From NCBI RefSeq assembly GCF_006517275.1, contig NZ_CP041191.1:4521001-4585000 (forward strand): a stretch of DNA of 64,000 bases, given 5' to 3'. The notes under the pieces are model-generated. The model was not told the DNA's origin. It ran no database searches and was given only the letters and a program-made list of their open reading frames with translations. Of this stretch, positions 42,661-51,934 are shown piece after piece; position 1 is the stretch's first letter; every line of letters starts with the position of its first letter. The translations under genes were made by a program, and so were the position numbers. The DNA is from Labrenzia sp. PHM005. Its GTDB lineage: Bacteria > Pseudomonadota > Alphaproteobacteria > Rhizobiales > Stappiaceae.

Positions 42661-45600
42661 TAAACATGCTCGAAGGTGTCCTCCGGCGCCCGAAAACAGT
42701 TTTTGTCTTGATGATCGCGCTGCTTGTTGCAGGCATCTTCAGCTATATCAACATTCCCAAGGAAGACAGCCCGGACATTGATGTCCCGGTATTCTACGTT
42801 TCGATTTCTCAACAAGGCATTTCACCTGAGGACGCCGAGCGCCTGCTTATCCGTCCGATGGAAACCGAGCTGCGTGGTCTAGATGGACTGAAGGAAATTA
42901 CCGCGATCGCTTCTGAAGGTCACGCGGGGATCGTTCTGGAGTTTGATATCTCCTTTGACAAGGACGAGGCCATGGCCGACGTCCGGGACAAAGTGGATAC
43001 AGCCAAGGGCGAACTTCCGGCAGACGCTGAAGAGCCAACGATTTCGGAAACCAACTTCGCGCTGGTACCGACAATTACGATTGCGCTGTCCGGGAATGTT
43101 CCAGAACGCACACTTTACCAGCATGCCCGTCGCCTGAAGGATCAGGTGGAGGCAATCGACACGGTTCGGTCTGCAGACCTTAAGGGGCACCGGGAAGAAC
43201 TTCTGGAAGTGCTGATCGATTCCGAAAAACTGGAATCTTATGCCATCACGCAGCAAGAGCTGCTGACTTCACTCGCCCAAAACAACCAGCTCGTTCCGGC
43301 GGGCTACATTGATGGCGGTCAAGGCCGTTTCAATGTCAAGGTACCTGGGCTCGTTGAAACAGCCCTGGATGTTTATTCCCTCCCAATCAAACAATCCGGC
43401 GAAGGCGTGGTTACCTTGAGCGATGTCGCGGAAATCCGCCGCACGTTCAAGGATGCCGATTCCTACACCCGCGTGAATGGCAAACCTGCAATTGCACTGG
43501 ATGTCACCAAGCGGATCGGCACCAACATCATCGAGAACAACATCGCCATCCGCGCTGTTGTGGATGAAGCCTCCAAAGATTGGCCGGAAACGGTTCAAGT
43601 CGACTACATGCTCGACATGTCGTCGAACATTTTTGAGGTTTTGGGCTCACTTCAGTCGTCGATCATGACGGCGATCTTCCTCGTCATGATCCTGGTTCTG
43701 GCGGCGTTGGGCCTGCGCTCTGCCCTGCTTGTCGGCCTTGCAATCCCGACGTCCTTCATGGTCGGCTTCCTGATCCTTTCCGGGCTCGGCTACACGGTCA
43801 ACATCATGGTGATGTTCGGCCTCGTGCTGACGGTCGGGATGCTGGTTGATGGCGCCATCGTCATGGTGGAATACGCTGACCGGAAAGTTCATGAAGGCAT
43901 GGAAGACCGGGAAGCCTACATCCGCGCCGCGAAGCTGATGTTCTGGCCGATCGTCTCCTCGACAGCGACAACTCTTGTCGCGTTCCTGCCGATGCTGCTG
44001 TGGCCAGGTGTTGCCGGTGAGTTCATGAGCTACCTGCCGATCATGGTCATCATCGTCCTGACCGCAGCGTTGTTAACGGCAATGGTGTTCCTGCCGGTCA
44101 CCGGTGGCATCTTTGCCGTTCTCACCCACTGGATCGAACGGCATGCTGCCGGGCTTCTGGCGGTTATGTTTGCTGTTATCGGCGCTGTTATGGCACTGGC
44201 ATTCTCCGGTGTTCTGCCTGGCTCACCCGACTTTTCTGCACAGCTTGCAGCAGCTCCGTTTGCGCCTGTGATCGCCCTGGCAACTTTTGTTGTGGTCGGT
44301 TATCTGTCGTTCCGCATTCTGCGTCCGTTTGTACAAAAGCGCCGTGAGAAAGCTGCCCTTCAGCTTGAAGAAGAAAACCTGAAACCGTCAAAACAGTTCC
44401 GGCCGGTGACTTTCGTGTCGCTTGCCTTTGAAGCTGTTGCTGTCGTGTTCGCGGCTTACTTCGCCTACTTCCTCGCAACCAATCGTCCAGACATCATTAC
44501 GGGCACCATCGAAACCGTCATGACCGCGCTTTCCGGCCTTGCCCAGCCATTGGCTGTTCTGGCCAACCCGATCGCGCTTGACGCGGTTTTCTACCTCGTC
44601 GTGTTTGGGTTTGCGATCATTGCAATTTGGGCCGGTTACAAAACGATTTCGCCTCTGGTTCATCTTCTGGAAGCTGTCTTTGCTGCGGTTGGCCGGAAGC
44701 TGGGATTTGTCAAAAAAATCGAGGCGGACGCCGCAGAGGAAACAGACGATTCCCTCCGGTTCGACACCGGGACGGTACGTGGCCTCACCGGCCTCTATGT
44801 CCGGCATCTGAAGCTGCTTGCCGGCAACCCAATCGGCAACATTCTTACAATCGTTGTAATTTTGGGCGCCGGCGCCTTGATCTTCACAACGTTTGCTTCC
44901 AACCCGACTGGCGTTGAGTTCTTCGTTGATGAAGAGCCGGATCAGGCAGTCGTCATGGTGTCGGCGCGCGGCAATATGTCAGCCGCTGAGTCCCTTGAGA
45001 TCGTCAAGAAGGTTGAAACGGAAGTTCTGCAAACCGCGGGCATTCAAAATGTCATCACAAACGCCTTTCCTCCAGGGGGGGGCAGTGGCCCGCAATTCAT
45101 CGGCGGCGTTCAGGACAAACCGGCTGACGTGATCGGTGAGATGTCGCTGGAGCTGGCGAAATACTGCTGCCGCCGGAAAGCCGTCGATATTTTTGCCGAA
45201 ATCCGGGACCGGACCGCCGATATTCCGGGTATCAAGGTGGAAACCCGCAAGATCGAAGGTGGTCCGCCAACCGGCAAGGACATCCAGCTTGAGGTCAAGT
45301 CCACCGATTATGACACCATGGTGGAGCAGGTTGCCTTCATTCGAGCCAAACTGGACGAGATGGAACACCTGCTAGATCAGGAAGATGGCCGGCCACTTCC
45401 GGGCATTGAATGGCAGATCACCATCGACCGGGAACAGGCAGGCCGCTACCAGGCAGGCATCGCTTCGGTTGGCAACATGGTGCAACTCGTCACGAACGGG
45501 GTTCTGATCGGCAAATACCGGCCGACGGACTCTGAAGATGAAGTCGACATCCGTGTCCGTCTTCCAGCCAAAGAGCGTACACTCGACCGGTTTGACCAGC

Positions 45601-46634
45601 TGCGCCTGCAGACCACTCTTGGACTGGTGCCGATTGCCAACTTCATTGACCGGGCACCGGAACAGAAGGTGTCGTCAATCACCCGGCGCGATGGCCTCTA
45701 TTCAATGATGCTGAAGGCAACAGTTGACAAAGCAGCCGTGGACGCCGAGGGCAAACCGATCACCGTTGATGCCAAGGTGCAGGAGCTGACGGCTTGGCTG
45801 GACACACAGACCTTCCCGGACAATGTCTTCCTGCAATTCCGCGGAGCCGATGAAGATCAAAAGGAATCGGGCGAGTTCCTCATGAAGGCGATGGTCGCAT
45901 CGCTGTTCCTGATGTTCCTGATCCTTTTGACCCAGTTCAACTCGTTCTACCAAACCTTCCTGACCCTCTCTACGGTGGTCATGTCGGTGATGGGCGTGCT
46001 GCTGGGCATGCTGCTGACAGGCCAGAAGTTCTCGATCATCATGACGGGAACCGGGGTCGTGGCATTGGCCGGGATCGTGGTGAACAACGCAATCGTTCTG
46101 ATCGACACCTACAACCGGTTCCGTCATGACGGTTTTGAGCCGCTTGATGCGATCTTGAAGACGTCCAGCCAGCGCCTGCGTCCGATCTTGCTGACAACGG
46201 TCACAACCATCGTCGGCCTGATCCCAATGGCAACCGCTGTCAATTTCGACTTCTTCACCAAGACGATCGCAGTTGGCGGCATCACGGCGATCTGGTGGAT
46301 CCAGCTGTCGACAGCGGTCATCTCCGGCCTCGCCTTCTCGACCGTCCTGACGCTCGTCATGATCCCGGTCATGATCGCGCTGCCGAGCACGTGGGTACGG
46401 ACCTTCTGGTCTGTCGTGGATTGGTTCCGGTCCCTTGGTTCTGTCTTCAAACGGACACCGGCAAAGACCGCAGAAGATGCAGATCTGGAAGGTGAAACCA
46501 TCGAGCCTGCCAATGAGGACGTTGAAGACCTGCCGGAAGAAGAAAAACGGCCGGCGGCCAAGGTGGTGTCCATGCCAAAACCAGCACCGCCAAAAATTCC
46601 GCCGCAGGAAGAGCTACCGCACGCGGCAGAGTAG
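42657..46634 (+). CDS. RND efflux permease with an enlarged central membrane region
   Basis: The 1325-residue product is much longer than the usual 1020-1050. The normal parts are clear: N-terminal helix, porter loops, TM2-6 (about 330-480, with the proton-relay segment LVDGAIVMVEYADR), second porter half, and TM8-12. Between TM6 and TM7 (about 485-705) are about 220 additional residues with four more hydrophobic stretches (497-519, 531-556, 585-607, 641-663). A Pro/Glu-rich tail (about 1265-1325) follows the last helix. It likely exports hydrophobic toxic compounds with the adaptor encoded just upstream. A strong terminator follows. Confidence 0.9.
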   Translation: MINMLEGVLRRPKTVFVLMIALLVAGIFSYINIPKEDSPDIDVPVFYVSISQQGISPEDAERLLIRPMETELRGLDGLKEITAIASEGHAGIVLEFDISFDKDEAMADVRDKVDTAKGELPADAEEPTISETNFALVPTITIALSGNVPERTLYQHARRLKDQVEAIDTVRSADLKGHREELLEVLIDSEKLESYAITQQELLTSLAQNNQLVPAGYIDGGQGRFNVKVPGLVETALDVYSLPIKQSGEGVVTLSDVAEIRRTFKDADSYTRVNGKPAIALDVTKRIGTNIIENNIAIRAVVDEASKDWPETVQVDYMLDMSSNIFEVLGSLQSSIMTAIFLVMILVLAALGLRSALLVGLAIPTSFMVGFLILSGLGYTVNIMVMFGLVLTVGMLVDGAIVMVEYADRKVHEGMEDREAYIRAAKLMFWPIVSSTATTLVAFLPMLLWPGVAGEFMSYLPIMVIIVLTAALLTAMVFLPVTGGIFAVLTHWIERHAAGLLAVMFAVIGAVMALAFSGVLPGSPDFSAQLAAAPFAPVIALATFVVVGYLSFRILRPFVQKRREKAALQLEEENLKPSKQFRPVTFVSLAFEAVAVVFAAYFAYFLATNRPDIITGTIETVMTALSGLAQPLAVLANPIALDAVFYLVVFGFAIIAIWAGYKTISPLVHLLEAVFAAVGRKLGFVKKIEADAAEETDDSLRFDTGTVRGLTGLYVRHLKLLAGNPIGNILTIVVILGAGALIFTTFASNPTGVEFFVDEEPDQAVVMVSARGNMSAAESLEIVKKVETEVLQTAGIQNVITNAFPPGGGSGPQFIGGVQDKPADVIGEMSLELAKYCCRRKAVDIFAEIRDRTADIPGIKVETRKIEGGPPTGKDIQLEVKSTDYDTMVEQVAFIRAKLDEMEHLLDQEDGRPLPGIEWQITIDREQAGRYQAGIASVGNMVQLVTNGVLIGKYRPTDSEDEVDIRVRLPAKERTLDRFDQLRLQTTLGLVPIANFIDRAPEQKVSSITRRDGLYSMMLKATVDKAAVDAEGKPITVDAKVQELTAWLDTQTFPDNVFLQFRGADEDQKESGEFLMKAMVASLFLMFLILLTQFNSFYQTFLTLSTVVMSVMGVLLGMLLTGQKFSIIMTGTGVVALAGIVVNNAIVLIDTYNRFRHDGFEPLDAILKTSSQRLRPILLTTVTTIVGLIPMATAVNFDFFTKTIAVGGITAIWWIQLSTAVISGLAFSTVLTLVMIPVMIALPSTWVRTFWSVVDWFRSLGSVFKRTPAKTAEDADLEGETIEPANEDVEDLPEEEKRPAAKVVSMPKPAPPKIPPQEELPHAAE

Positions 46635-46659
46635 ACCTCCAGTACGCCGCATAGTGCAG

Positions 46660-46688
46660 AAAGGCCGCCGGATTCCGGCGGCCTTTTT
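46660..46688 (+). terminator. Intrinsic terminator of the padR-RND operon
   Basis: AAAGGCCGCCGG pairs perfectly with CCGGCGGCCTTT around ATT, and TTTTTG follows. It is 25 bp after the permease stop. Confidence 0.95.
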
Positions 46689-46722
46689 GTTTGCCCTTGC
46701 AAAGCCTGATACGTGCCCCTAT

Positions 46723-46743
46723 ATAGTTGCTTAATACAACTAT
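46723..46743. promoter_or_regulatory. MarR-type operator ATAGTTG-N7-CAACTAT
   Basis: Seven-base arms form a perfect inverted repeat, 13 bp upstream of the start of the MarR-GNAT gene. TAGTTG/CAACTA halves are typical of MarR-family sites, so autoregulation is likely. Confidence 0.75.
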
Positions 46744-46756
46744 TTAAGGCGATACA

Positions 46757-47710
46757 ATGACCGCTCTTGCCCCTCACCTCGTCGAAGACATCCGCGCTTC
46801 CTCCAGAAAGCTTGTCCGGGAATTCGGTTTTCTGGATAAAACCATTGCCGGCACAAACCTTTCCGGCTCCGGTGTCCACGCCGTTATGGAGATCGGCCTG
46901 ACACCGGGTATCACGGCCAAGGAATTGACTGCCCGTTTGAAGCTGGAGAAGTCCACTGTCAGCCGACTTTTGAAGTCGCTCGAGGCTCGCGGCGATATTC
47001 TCCAAACCAAATCGCAAACCGACGGCCGCGCCTATGGACTGAGTTTAACTGAGGCCGGCAAGGAGACCTGGTTCGCCATCAACCGTTTTGGTGACACTCA
47101 GGCGCGGACCGCCCTTGCCCAAATATCCAACTTGGACGTGGCAACGATTGCAAACGCGCTTTCGACCTACGCTGATGCACTCGGTAACCGATACAACGGG
47201 GCAAAAGCTGCTGAGTCAGAGTTTGAAATTGAGGAAGGCTATCAAACCGGCATGATCGGCGATGTCGCCGCCCTTCATGCGCGGACACATGGCGCGATCG
47301 TCGGCATGGGGCCGGCGTTTGAAAGCGTTGTTTCCCAAGCCATGGCAGAATTCATGCCGCGTGTTGACCGCCCAATGAACAACAGTTGGAGTGTGCTGGA
47401 GGGCGGTGAAGTGATTGGATCGATCACGATTGACGGCGAAGATCTCGGCAACAACATCGCGCATCTGCGCTGGTTTATCCTATCGGAAAAACTTCGTGGC
47501 AAGGGATTGGGCCGGGTTCTCCTTCAAAAGGCGCTGGACCACTGCGACAGTCTCGGATTTGACGAGATCCATCTGTGGACCCTCAAAGGTCTCGATGCAG
47601 CACGAGCGCTTTATGAAAAAAATAGATTTTTCCTGGCAGACGAGTACCTGGGCGATCAATGGGGCAAAGAAGTCGCAGAGCAAAAATTCATCCGGAAACG
47701 GCCCGCGTAA
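46757..47710 (+). CDS. MarR-type regulator fused to a GNAT acetyltransferase
   Basis: The 317-residue protein has a MarR winged-helix domain (about 35-135; GITAKELTARLKLEKSTVSRLLKSLEARGDI) joined to a GNAT domain (about 155-312; HLRWFILSEKLRGKGLGRVLLQKAL with the R-G-K-G-L-G acetyl-CoA loop). Such bifunctional proteins are widespread, yet their substrate is mostly unknown. A perfect inverted repeat lies just upstream. It is monocistronic, between a terminator and a convergent SDR gene. A CGGCCCG/CGGGCCG hairpin (47699-47719) overlaps its stop codon. Confidence 0.9.
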   Translation: MTALAPHLVEDIRASSRKLVREFGFLDKTIAGTNLSGSGVHAVMEIGLTPGITAKELTARLKLEKSTVSRLLKSLEARGDILQTKSQTDGRAYGLSLTEAGKETWFAINRFGDTQARTALAQISNLDVATIANALSTYADALGNRYNGAKAAESEFEIEEGYQTGMIGDVAALHARTHGAIVGMGPAFESVVSQAMAEFMPRVDRPMNNSWSVLEGGEVIGSITIDGEDLGNNIAHLRWFILSEKLRGKGLGRVLLQKALDHCDSLGFDEIHLWTLKGLDAARALYEKNRFFLADEYLGDQWGKEVAEQKFIRKRPA

Positions 47711-47729
47711 GACGGGCCGCTTGCGGTAG

Positions 47730-48479
47730 TTAGGTTTTCGAAATCGAGTTTCCGCCATCGCACAGCATGGCCGTGCCTGTCACAAAAGATCCGGCATCCG
47801 ACAACAAAAACAAGGCCGCTTTTGCAATCTCTTCGGGTTCAGCCATCCGCTTCAAGGCGTGCATCCCTTTGACAAATTCCAGAAACTCCGGATCGTTGCC
47901 GGCCATTTCAGTCTTTGTGCCTCCAGGAAGCAAGGCATTGACCCGGATGTTGTCCTGACCACATTCCGCCGCCAAGCACTGCGTCAAACCGATCAGTCCG
48001 GCTTTTGATGCGCCATAGGCTGCCATGCCGGGCATGCCGACGGTGTGACCGACGAAGGTGGAGGTAAAAACAATCGCGCCGCCGCCTTGCTTTTTCAGGG
48101 CTGGGATCTGGTGTTTGGCGGCAAGAAAGCAGCTGGTAAGATTGGTTTGAATAACCGTATTCCAAGCTTCTTGGCGCATTTCCGGCACGGGTCCCAGATC
48201 CCCTAAAATGCCGGCATTGTTGAACGCCCCATCCAACCCGCCGAAATGGTTTTGAGCCGCATCAACGACCGCTTTTGCGCTGTCTGGATCATTGACGTCG
48301 CCAGTGACTATCAGGACTCTGTCCCGGGCACCGTTGAGCTCCGCCTTCACGGCCTCAAGCCGGTCTTTGCGCCGGGCAGTGATCACCAGATTGGCGCCGG
48401 CATCGGCAAAAAGTTTGACGGCAGCAGCACCGATGCCGCTGCTGGCACCGGTGATCAAAATCGTTTTATCTTGCAACAT
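47730..48479 (-). CDS. Short-chain dehydrogenase/reductase
   Basis: The 249-residue classical SDR has ITGASSGIGAAA, NNAGILG, the catalytic Ser in FTSTFVG, YGASK (Tyr and Lys intact) and a C-terminal GTAMLCDGG. The catalytic set is complete, unlike the SDR near purF. The substrate is unknown; the family covers 3-oxoacyl and sugar reductases. It converges on the MarR-GNAT gene with a 19-bp gap. The nearest minus-strand gene upstream is the GNAT, about 120 bp away. Confidence 0.85.
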   Translation of the reverse strand: MLQDKTILITGASSGIGAAAVKLFADAGANLVITARRKDRLEAVKAELNGARDRVLIVTGDVNDPDSAKAVVDAAQNHFGGLDGAFNNAGILGDLGPVPEMRQEAWNTVIQTNLTSCFLAAKHQIPALKKQGGGAIVFTSTFVGHTVGMPGMAAYGASKAGLIGLTQCLAAECGQDNIRVNALLPGGTKTEMAGNDPEFLEFVKGMHALKRMAEPEEIAKAALFLLSDAGSFVTGTAMLCDGGNSISKT

Positions 48480-48601
48480 TTTTTGGGTTCCTCGTTGGAA
48501 TTGAGGAATCCTAAGTGAACCAGATTCCCGCCTCTAGAAACCCGATTTGCGAGCCGTGTCTTTGATGTTTTATGAAGAGCATCTGGTCAGCAGGTGCGCC
48601 C

Positions 48602-49117
48602 CTACGCCGACCACAACGCCGGATCCATCCAGACTGGAGGAAGGTTGAGCGAACCGGACGCAACACGTAACGCCGGCCCCAGGGATACAGACTGCCACGC
48701 CTGTGCCCACTCCTCTGGCAAAGGATAGGGCGTCTGTATATCGTTTTCCTGAGAAAATCCGAAGCGGCTGTAATAGGCCGGATCCCCCAACACCAAAACT
48801 TTCTCAACAGACTGGGCTTTCAGGCGGTCAAATCCCTCTTTGACAAGCGCTGACCCAAGTCCCTGTTTGTGATGATTGGGCGCCACACACAAGGGCGCAA
48901 GCATGGCAAGCGGCGTTTCCGATTGCCCCGCAGTACAGAAGGTGAAGGCGGCATGTCCGAGAACTTCACCATCATTCACGGCAACCAAGGACAACACTCT
49001 GGGTTCATTGGTCTCCAGGGACCGCACCAATGGTAAGAGGTCTTCGTCCGGAAATGCTGCAGGATAGATCGCCTCAAGTGCAGCCAGGTCCTCAGGTGTG
49101 CTTTGACGGATAATCAC
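48602..49117 (-). CDS. GNAT family N-acetyltransferase (YhbS-like)
   Basis: GTG at 49117 has AGGAGG five bases upstream, so I prefer it to a TTG start ten codons earlier. The 171-residue product starts MIIRQSTPEDLAALEAIY and has the LAPLCVAPNHHKQGLGSALVKEG acetyl-CoA block and VLVLGDPAYYSRFGF, the COG3153 (YhbS) signature. The substrate is unknown. It lies 35 bp downstream of the pssA stop. Confidence 0.82.
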   Translation of the reverse strand: MIIRQSTPEDLAALEAIYPAAFPDEDLLPLVRSLETNEPRVLSLVAVNDGEVLGHAAFTFCTAGQSETPLAMLAPLCVAPNHHKQGLGSALVKEGFDRLKAQSVEKVLVLGDPAYYSRFGFSQENDIQTPYPLPEEWAQAWQSVSLGPALRVASGSLNLPPVWMDPALWSA

Positions 49118-49152
49118 CAGATCCTCCTGCAAATACGTCAGCCCCAATACCG

Positions 49153-50022
49153 TTAACCGCCGTGATCTTTATCCCTGTCAGCGATGTTGTCGAGATCGGT
49201 GTCGCACTCATCTTCATCGCCATCGACAACCCGGCCGCGGTCGGTTTGGACAAGCTTGCGATGGGCCCGCCAGGAAAACGGAATGCTCAAGAGATAAAGC
49301 ACAGATCCGGCAGCAAGGATACGGAACGGAAAACTGGCGGTCAGCGCGACAAACAGGACAGCGAATACAAAGAGCGGCAGCACATAGTCCCGGCGCACCC
49401 GAGTACCGACATTCTTGCCGGAGAAAGTCGGCAACCGGCTAATCAGGAGAAAAGCGATCCCAATGGTATAGACCGCAACAACGGCGCTGTCGGCAAACCA
49501 GTGCGGAAACAGGCCCAGGAACTCAAAATAGAGCGGCAGCAGCACTGTCAACGCCCCGGCCGGAGCCGGTACGCCGGTAAAGAACCGTGACGCCCAGGCC
49601 GGTTTGTCCGGGTCCTCCAGCGCAACGTTGAACCGGGCAAGCCGCAAAGCCATGGAAATCGCAAAAATCAGCGCTGCGATCCAACCGATCGACCCCGCAT
49701 CTTTCAAGATCCAGATGTACAGCATCAATGCCGGAACAACGCCGAAATTGACAAAATCAGCCAGCGAATCCAGTTCGGCACCAAATTTTGAGGTGCCTTT
49801 CATCAATCGCGCAACCCGGCCGTCGAGCCCGTCCAGCACAGCCGCTAAAATGACGGCCCCAACTGCGAATTCCCAGCGCCCTTCATACGCCATCCGCACT
49901 GCGGTCAGGCCAGAACACAAGGCCAGCAAAGTGACCATGTTCGGAACAATCAGCCGGAGCGGCACGCGCCGGAAGCGTGGCGTTGCGGTATCGGTTTCGG
50001 CGTTTTTTGGGGCGCTGCTCAC
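49153..50022 (-). CDS. pssA: CDP-diacylglycerol-serine O-phosphatidyltransferase
   Basis: GTG at 50022 with GAGAAG upstream gives 289 residues; a longer frame up to 50232 would overlap psd in full and is rejected. The CDP-alcohol phosphatidyltransferase motif D-G-x2-A-R-x8-G-x3-D-x3-D is visible as DGLDGRVARLMKGTSKFGAELDSLAD. About eight hydrophobic segments follow. The enzyme makes phosphatidylserine, which Psd turns into phosphatidylethanolamine. Its start is 8 bp after the psd stop. The C-terminus is acidic (DGDEDECDTDLD). Confidence 0.92.
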   Translation of the reverse strand: MSSAPKNAETDTATPRFRRVPLRLIVPNMVTLLALCSGLTAVRMAYEGRWEFAVGAVILAAVLDGLDGRVARLMKGTSKFGAELDSLADFVNFGVVPALMLYIWILKDAGSIGWIAALIFAISMALRLARFNVALEDPDKPAWASRFFTGVPAPAGALTVLLPLYFEFLGLFPHWFADSAVVAVYTIGIAFLLISRLPTFSGKNVGTRVRRDYVLPLFVFAVLFVALTASFPFRILAAGSVLYLLSIPFSWRAHRKLVQTDRGRVVDGDEDECDTDLDNIADRDKDHGG

Positions 50023-50030
50023 GGTTCTTC

Positions 50031-50735
50031 TCAGCTCACCCGGGTCAGGGGCTGTGCCGGTGCCTGCGGTTGGGTGAGGTCCGCCAAGATCGTCTCCCCT
50101 GCGATCATCGTCTGACCAAGCGCGACTTTCGGTACGGTGCCTGCCGGGAAATAAACATCCAGTCGGGAGCCGAACCGGATCAGACCAAACCGGTCTCCCG
50201 CTGACAGATTCTCGCCTTCCCGGACGAAACAAATAATGCGGCGCGCGACCAATCCAGCAATCTGGACGACACCGATGTGGGTGCCATTGTGGTCGATCAC
50301 CAGTCCATTGCGTTCGTTATCGTCGCTGGCCTTATCCAGCTCTGCGTTCAGGAATTTCCCTGCCCGGTAAGCCACACGAACGATCTTGCCGCCAACCGGT
50401 GCCCGGTTCACATGGCAGTTAAACACATTCATGAAGATCGAAACCCGCACCAGCGGTTCAGAGCCGAGCTGCAGTTCTTCCGGCGGACGCACCGGACCGA
50501 CATGGCTGACAACCCCATCGGCTGGGGAAATGACCAAACCATCGCCAACGGGTGTTACCCGCTGAGGATCACGAAAAAAGTAACACACCCAACCGGTCAG
50601 AAAGAGGCCAATCCAGAAGAGCGGATCGATGAACCAGCCGACAACCAGCGTTGCGACCAGTGCAATGGCAACAAACGGCCAACCTTCGCGGTGGATTGGA
50701 ACCATTGACTTGGTGACGGAATCGACAATCGACAT
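50031..50735 (-). CDS. psd: Phosphatidylserine decarboxylase proenzyme
   Basis: The 234-residue product opens with a membrane segment (about 20-52) and has the short alphaproteobacterial Psd type with [14 protein letters not shown] and the self-cleavage site Gly189-Ser190 in [12 protein letters not shown], where the Ser becomes the pyruvoyl group. It makes phosphatidylethanolamine. The pair psd-pssA forms one operon for the last two PE steps. Confidence 0.93.
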   Translation of the reverse strand: MSIVDSVTKSMVPIHREGWPFVAIALVATLVVGWFIDPLFWIGLFLTGWVCYFFRDPQRVTPVGDGLVISPADGVVSHVGPVRPPEELQLGSEPLVRVSIFMNVFNCHVNRAPVGGKIVRVAYRAGKFLNAELDKASDDNERNGLVIDHNGTHIGVVQIAGLVARRIICFVREGENLSAGDRFGLIRFGSRLDVYFPAGTVPKVALGQTMIAGETILADLTQPQAPAQPLTRVS

Positions 50736-50886
50736 GTTTTTCTTTCAGCATCCAGATGCGGAGGACAAAACCCATCTAACTCCGCGCGGCGATCTTGCAA
50801 GCGGTCCAAAACGCAATCCTTGCGCAGTGTCCGTTGCCAAGCTTCTAGAAGTTTTTTTAAAGGTTGAGAACCGGTTTTCCAGGTCT

Positions 50887-51837
50887 TCAAGCGCTTTTTG
50901 CCGCAAATGCGGCCTGTTGTTTCTCCGCCGCTTCCCGGTAGTCCTCCTCCCAATAGGGCGGCCGGCCGTATTTGGAAATCAGGAAATCAACAAAGGCAGA
51001 TATCTTTGGCGGCACAAACTTGGCCGGTGGATAGACCGCATAGATATTGCCAGTCCGGGCGACCGGGTAGTCGGTCATCACCTCCACGAGACGTCCGTCG
51101 CGCAAATCCTCCCAGACATGGGCCGTGGATTTGACCGTCAGCCCCAGGCCATAAATTGCCGCATCATAAGCAAAGTCACCACTATCGCCGGACACCACCG
51201 CGTCTGTCGGCTGAAACGCAACCTCGCCATTCGGCCCGTTGAAATACCAGACCCGCATTGGATCAAACCCAATGCAGTCGTGATTGCGCAGATCTTCCGG
51301 AGTTTCCGGAAAACCTTTTCGCGCCAGATACTCGGGACTGGCGCACAATACCCTCGGATTGCCGCCAAGCTTGCGGGCCATCAGGCTGCTGTCCGGTAAA
51401 GGAGCCCCCCGGATAGCCATGTCATACCCCTCCCCGACCAGATCAACCAAACGGTCGGTCATGTCGATCTCAAGGCGCAAATCCGGGTAAAGCTGCCTAA
51501 ATTCAGCCAGATACGGCAGGATGTGCTTTCGGCCAAAAAACACATTGGATGAAATCCGCAGGACGCCGCGAGGCGCTTCCTCTGCGGCGCTGATTTGTGC
51601 CTTGGCCTGGTTCATCTCCTGAAGTGCTGCGCTGGCATGGCGCAAAAACACTTCGCCGGCTTCCGTTAGAGCGGTCCGCCGTGTGGTCCGCACCACCAGT
51701 TGCGTGCCCAGTTCTTTTTCAAGATTACTGAGCCGGGTGCTCGAGGCAGACGGCGACAAGCCAAACTCCCGGCCTGCCGCGGACAGGCTTCCGAGCGCGG
51801 CCACCCGTTCAAAGAACTTCAAATCATCCAGACGCAT
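50887..51837 (-). CDS. LysR-type transcriptional regulator
   Basis: The 316-residue product has a standard N-terminal helix-turn-helix (FFERVAALGSLSAAGREFGLSPSASSTRLSNLEKELG) and a LysR substrate-binding domain (about 88-295). It belongs to the general activator/repressor type often annotated as CrgA/AaeR-like; the ligand is unknown. It is divergent from the 59-residue gene at 51935, and a TTCGAAA-C-TTTCGAA palindrome sits right at its start, which suggests autoregulation and control of the small gene. Confidence 0.88.
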   Translation of the reverse strand: MRLDDLKFFERVAALGSLSAAGREFGLSPSASSTRLSNLEKELGTQLVVRTTRRTALTEAGEVFLRHASAALQEMNQAKAQISAAEEAPRGVLRISSNVFFGRKHILPYLAEFRQLYPDLRLEIDMTDRLVDLVGEGYDMAIRGAPLPDSSLMARKLGGNPRVLCASPEYLARKGFPETPEDLRNHDCIGFDPMRVWYFNGPNGEVAFQPTDAVVSGDSGDFAYDAAIYGLGLTVKSTAHVWEDLRDGRLVEVMTDYPVARTGNIYAVYPPAKFVPPKISAFVDFLISKYGRPPYWEEDYREAAEKQQAAFAAKSA

Positions 51838-51839
51838 TA

Positions 51840-51854
51840 TTCGAAACTTTCGAA
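51840..51854. promoter_or_regulatory. Palindrome TTCGAAACTTTCGAA at the LysR start
   Basis: A perfect 15-bp palindrome (odd centre) begins 3 bp upstream of the lysR ATG. TTCTTCGAAGAA, a second perfect palindrome, lies at 51878-51889. Both contain TTCGAA and fall in the 97-bp divergent gap, so they are candidate LysR operators. Confidence 0.5.
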
Positions 51855-51934
51855 AGATATCTTCAAATCTACCCCAATTCTTCGAAGAAGCGCAATATGA
51901 GACAACTCCTTCCAGAAACTTGAAGGAGACCCAA

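Noticed and set aside
45060..45090. Possible frameshift at the G-run (GGGGGG) in the RND permease
   Set aside because: The reading frame continues with normal RND sequence (IGGVQDKP) on both sides, so the frame is intact.
47699..47719. CGGCCCG/CGGGCCG hairpin at the end of the MarR-GNAT gene as a terminator
   Set aside because: The stem is good but overlaps the stop codon and is followed by CTTGCGG, not a T-run; noted under the gene only.
50023..50232. Extended N-terminus for pssA starting at 50232
   Set aside because: It overlaps the psd coding region entirely, is not PssA-like in sequence, and a GTG with a good SD at 50022 gives the normal protein.
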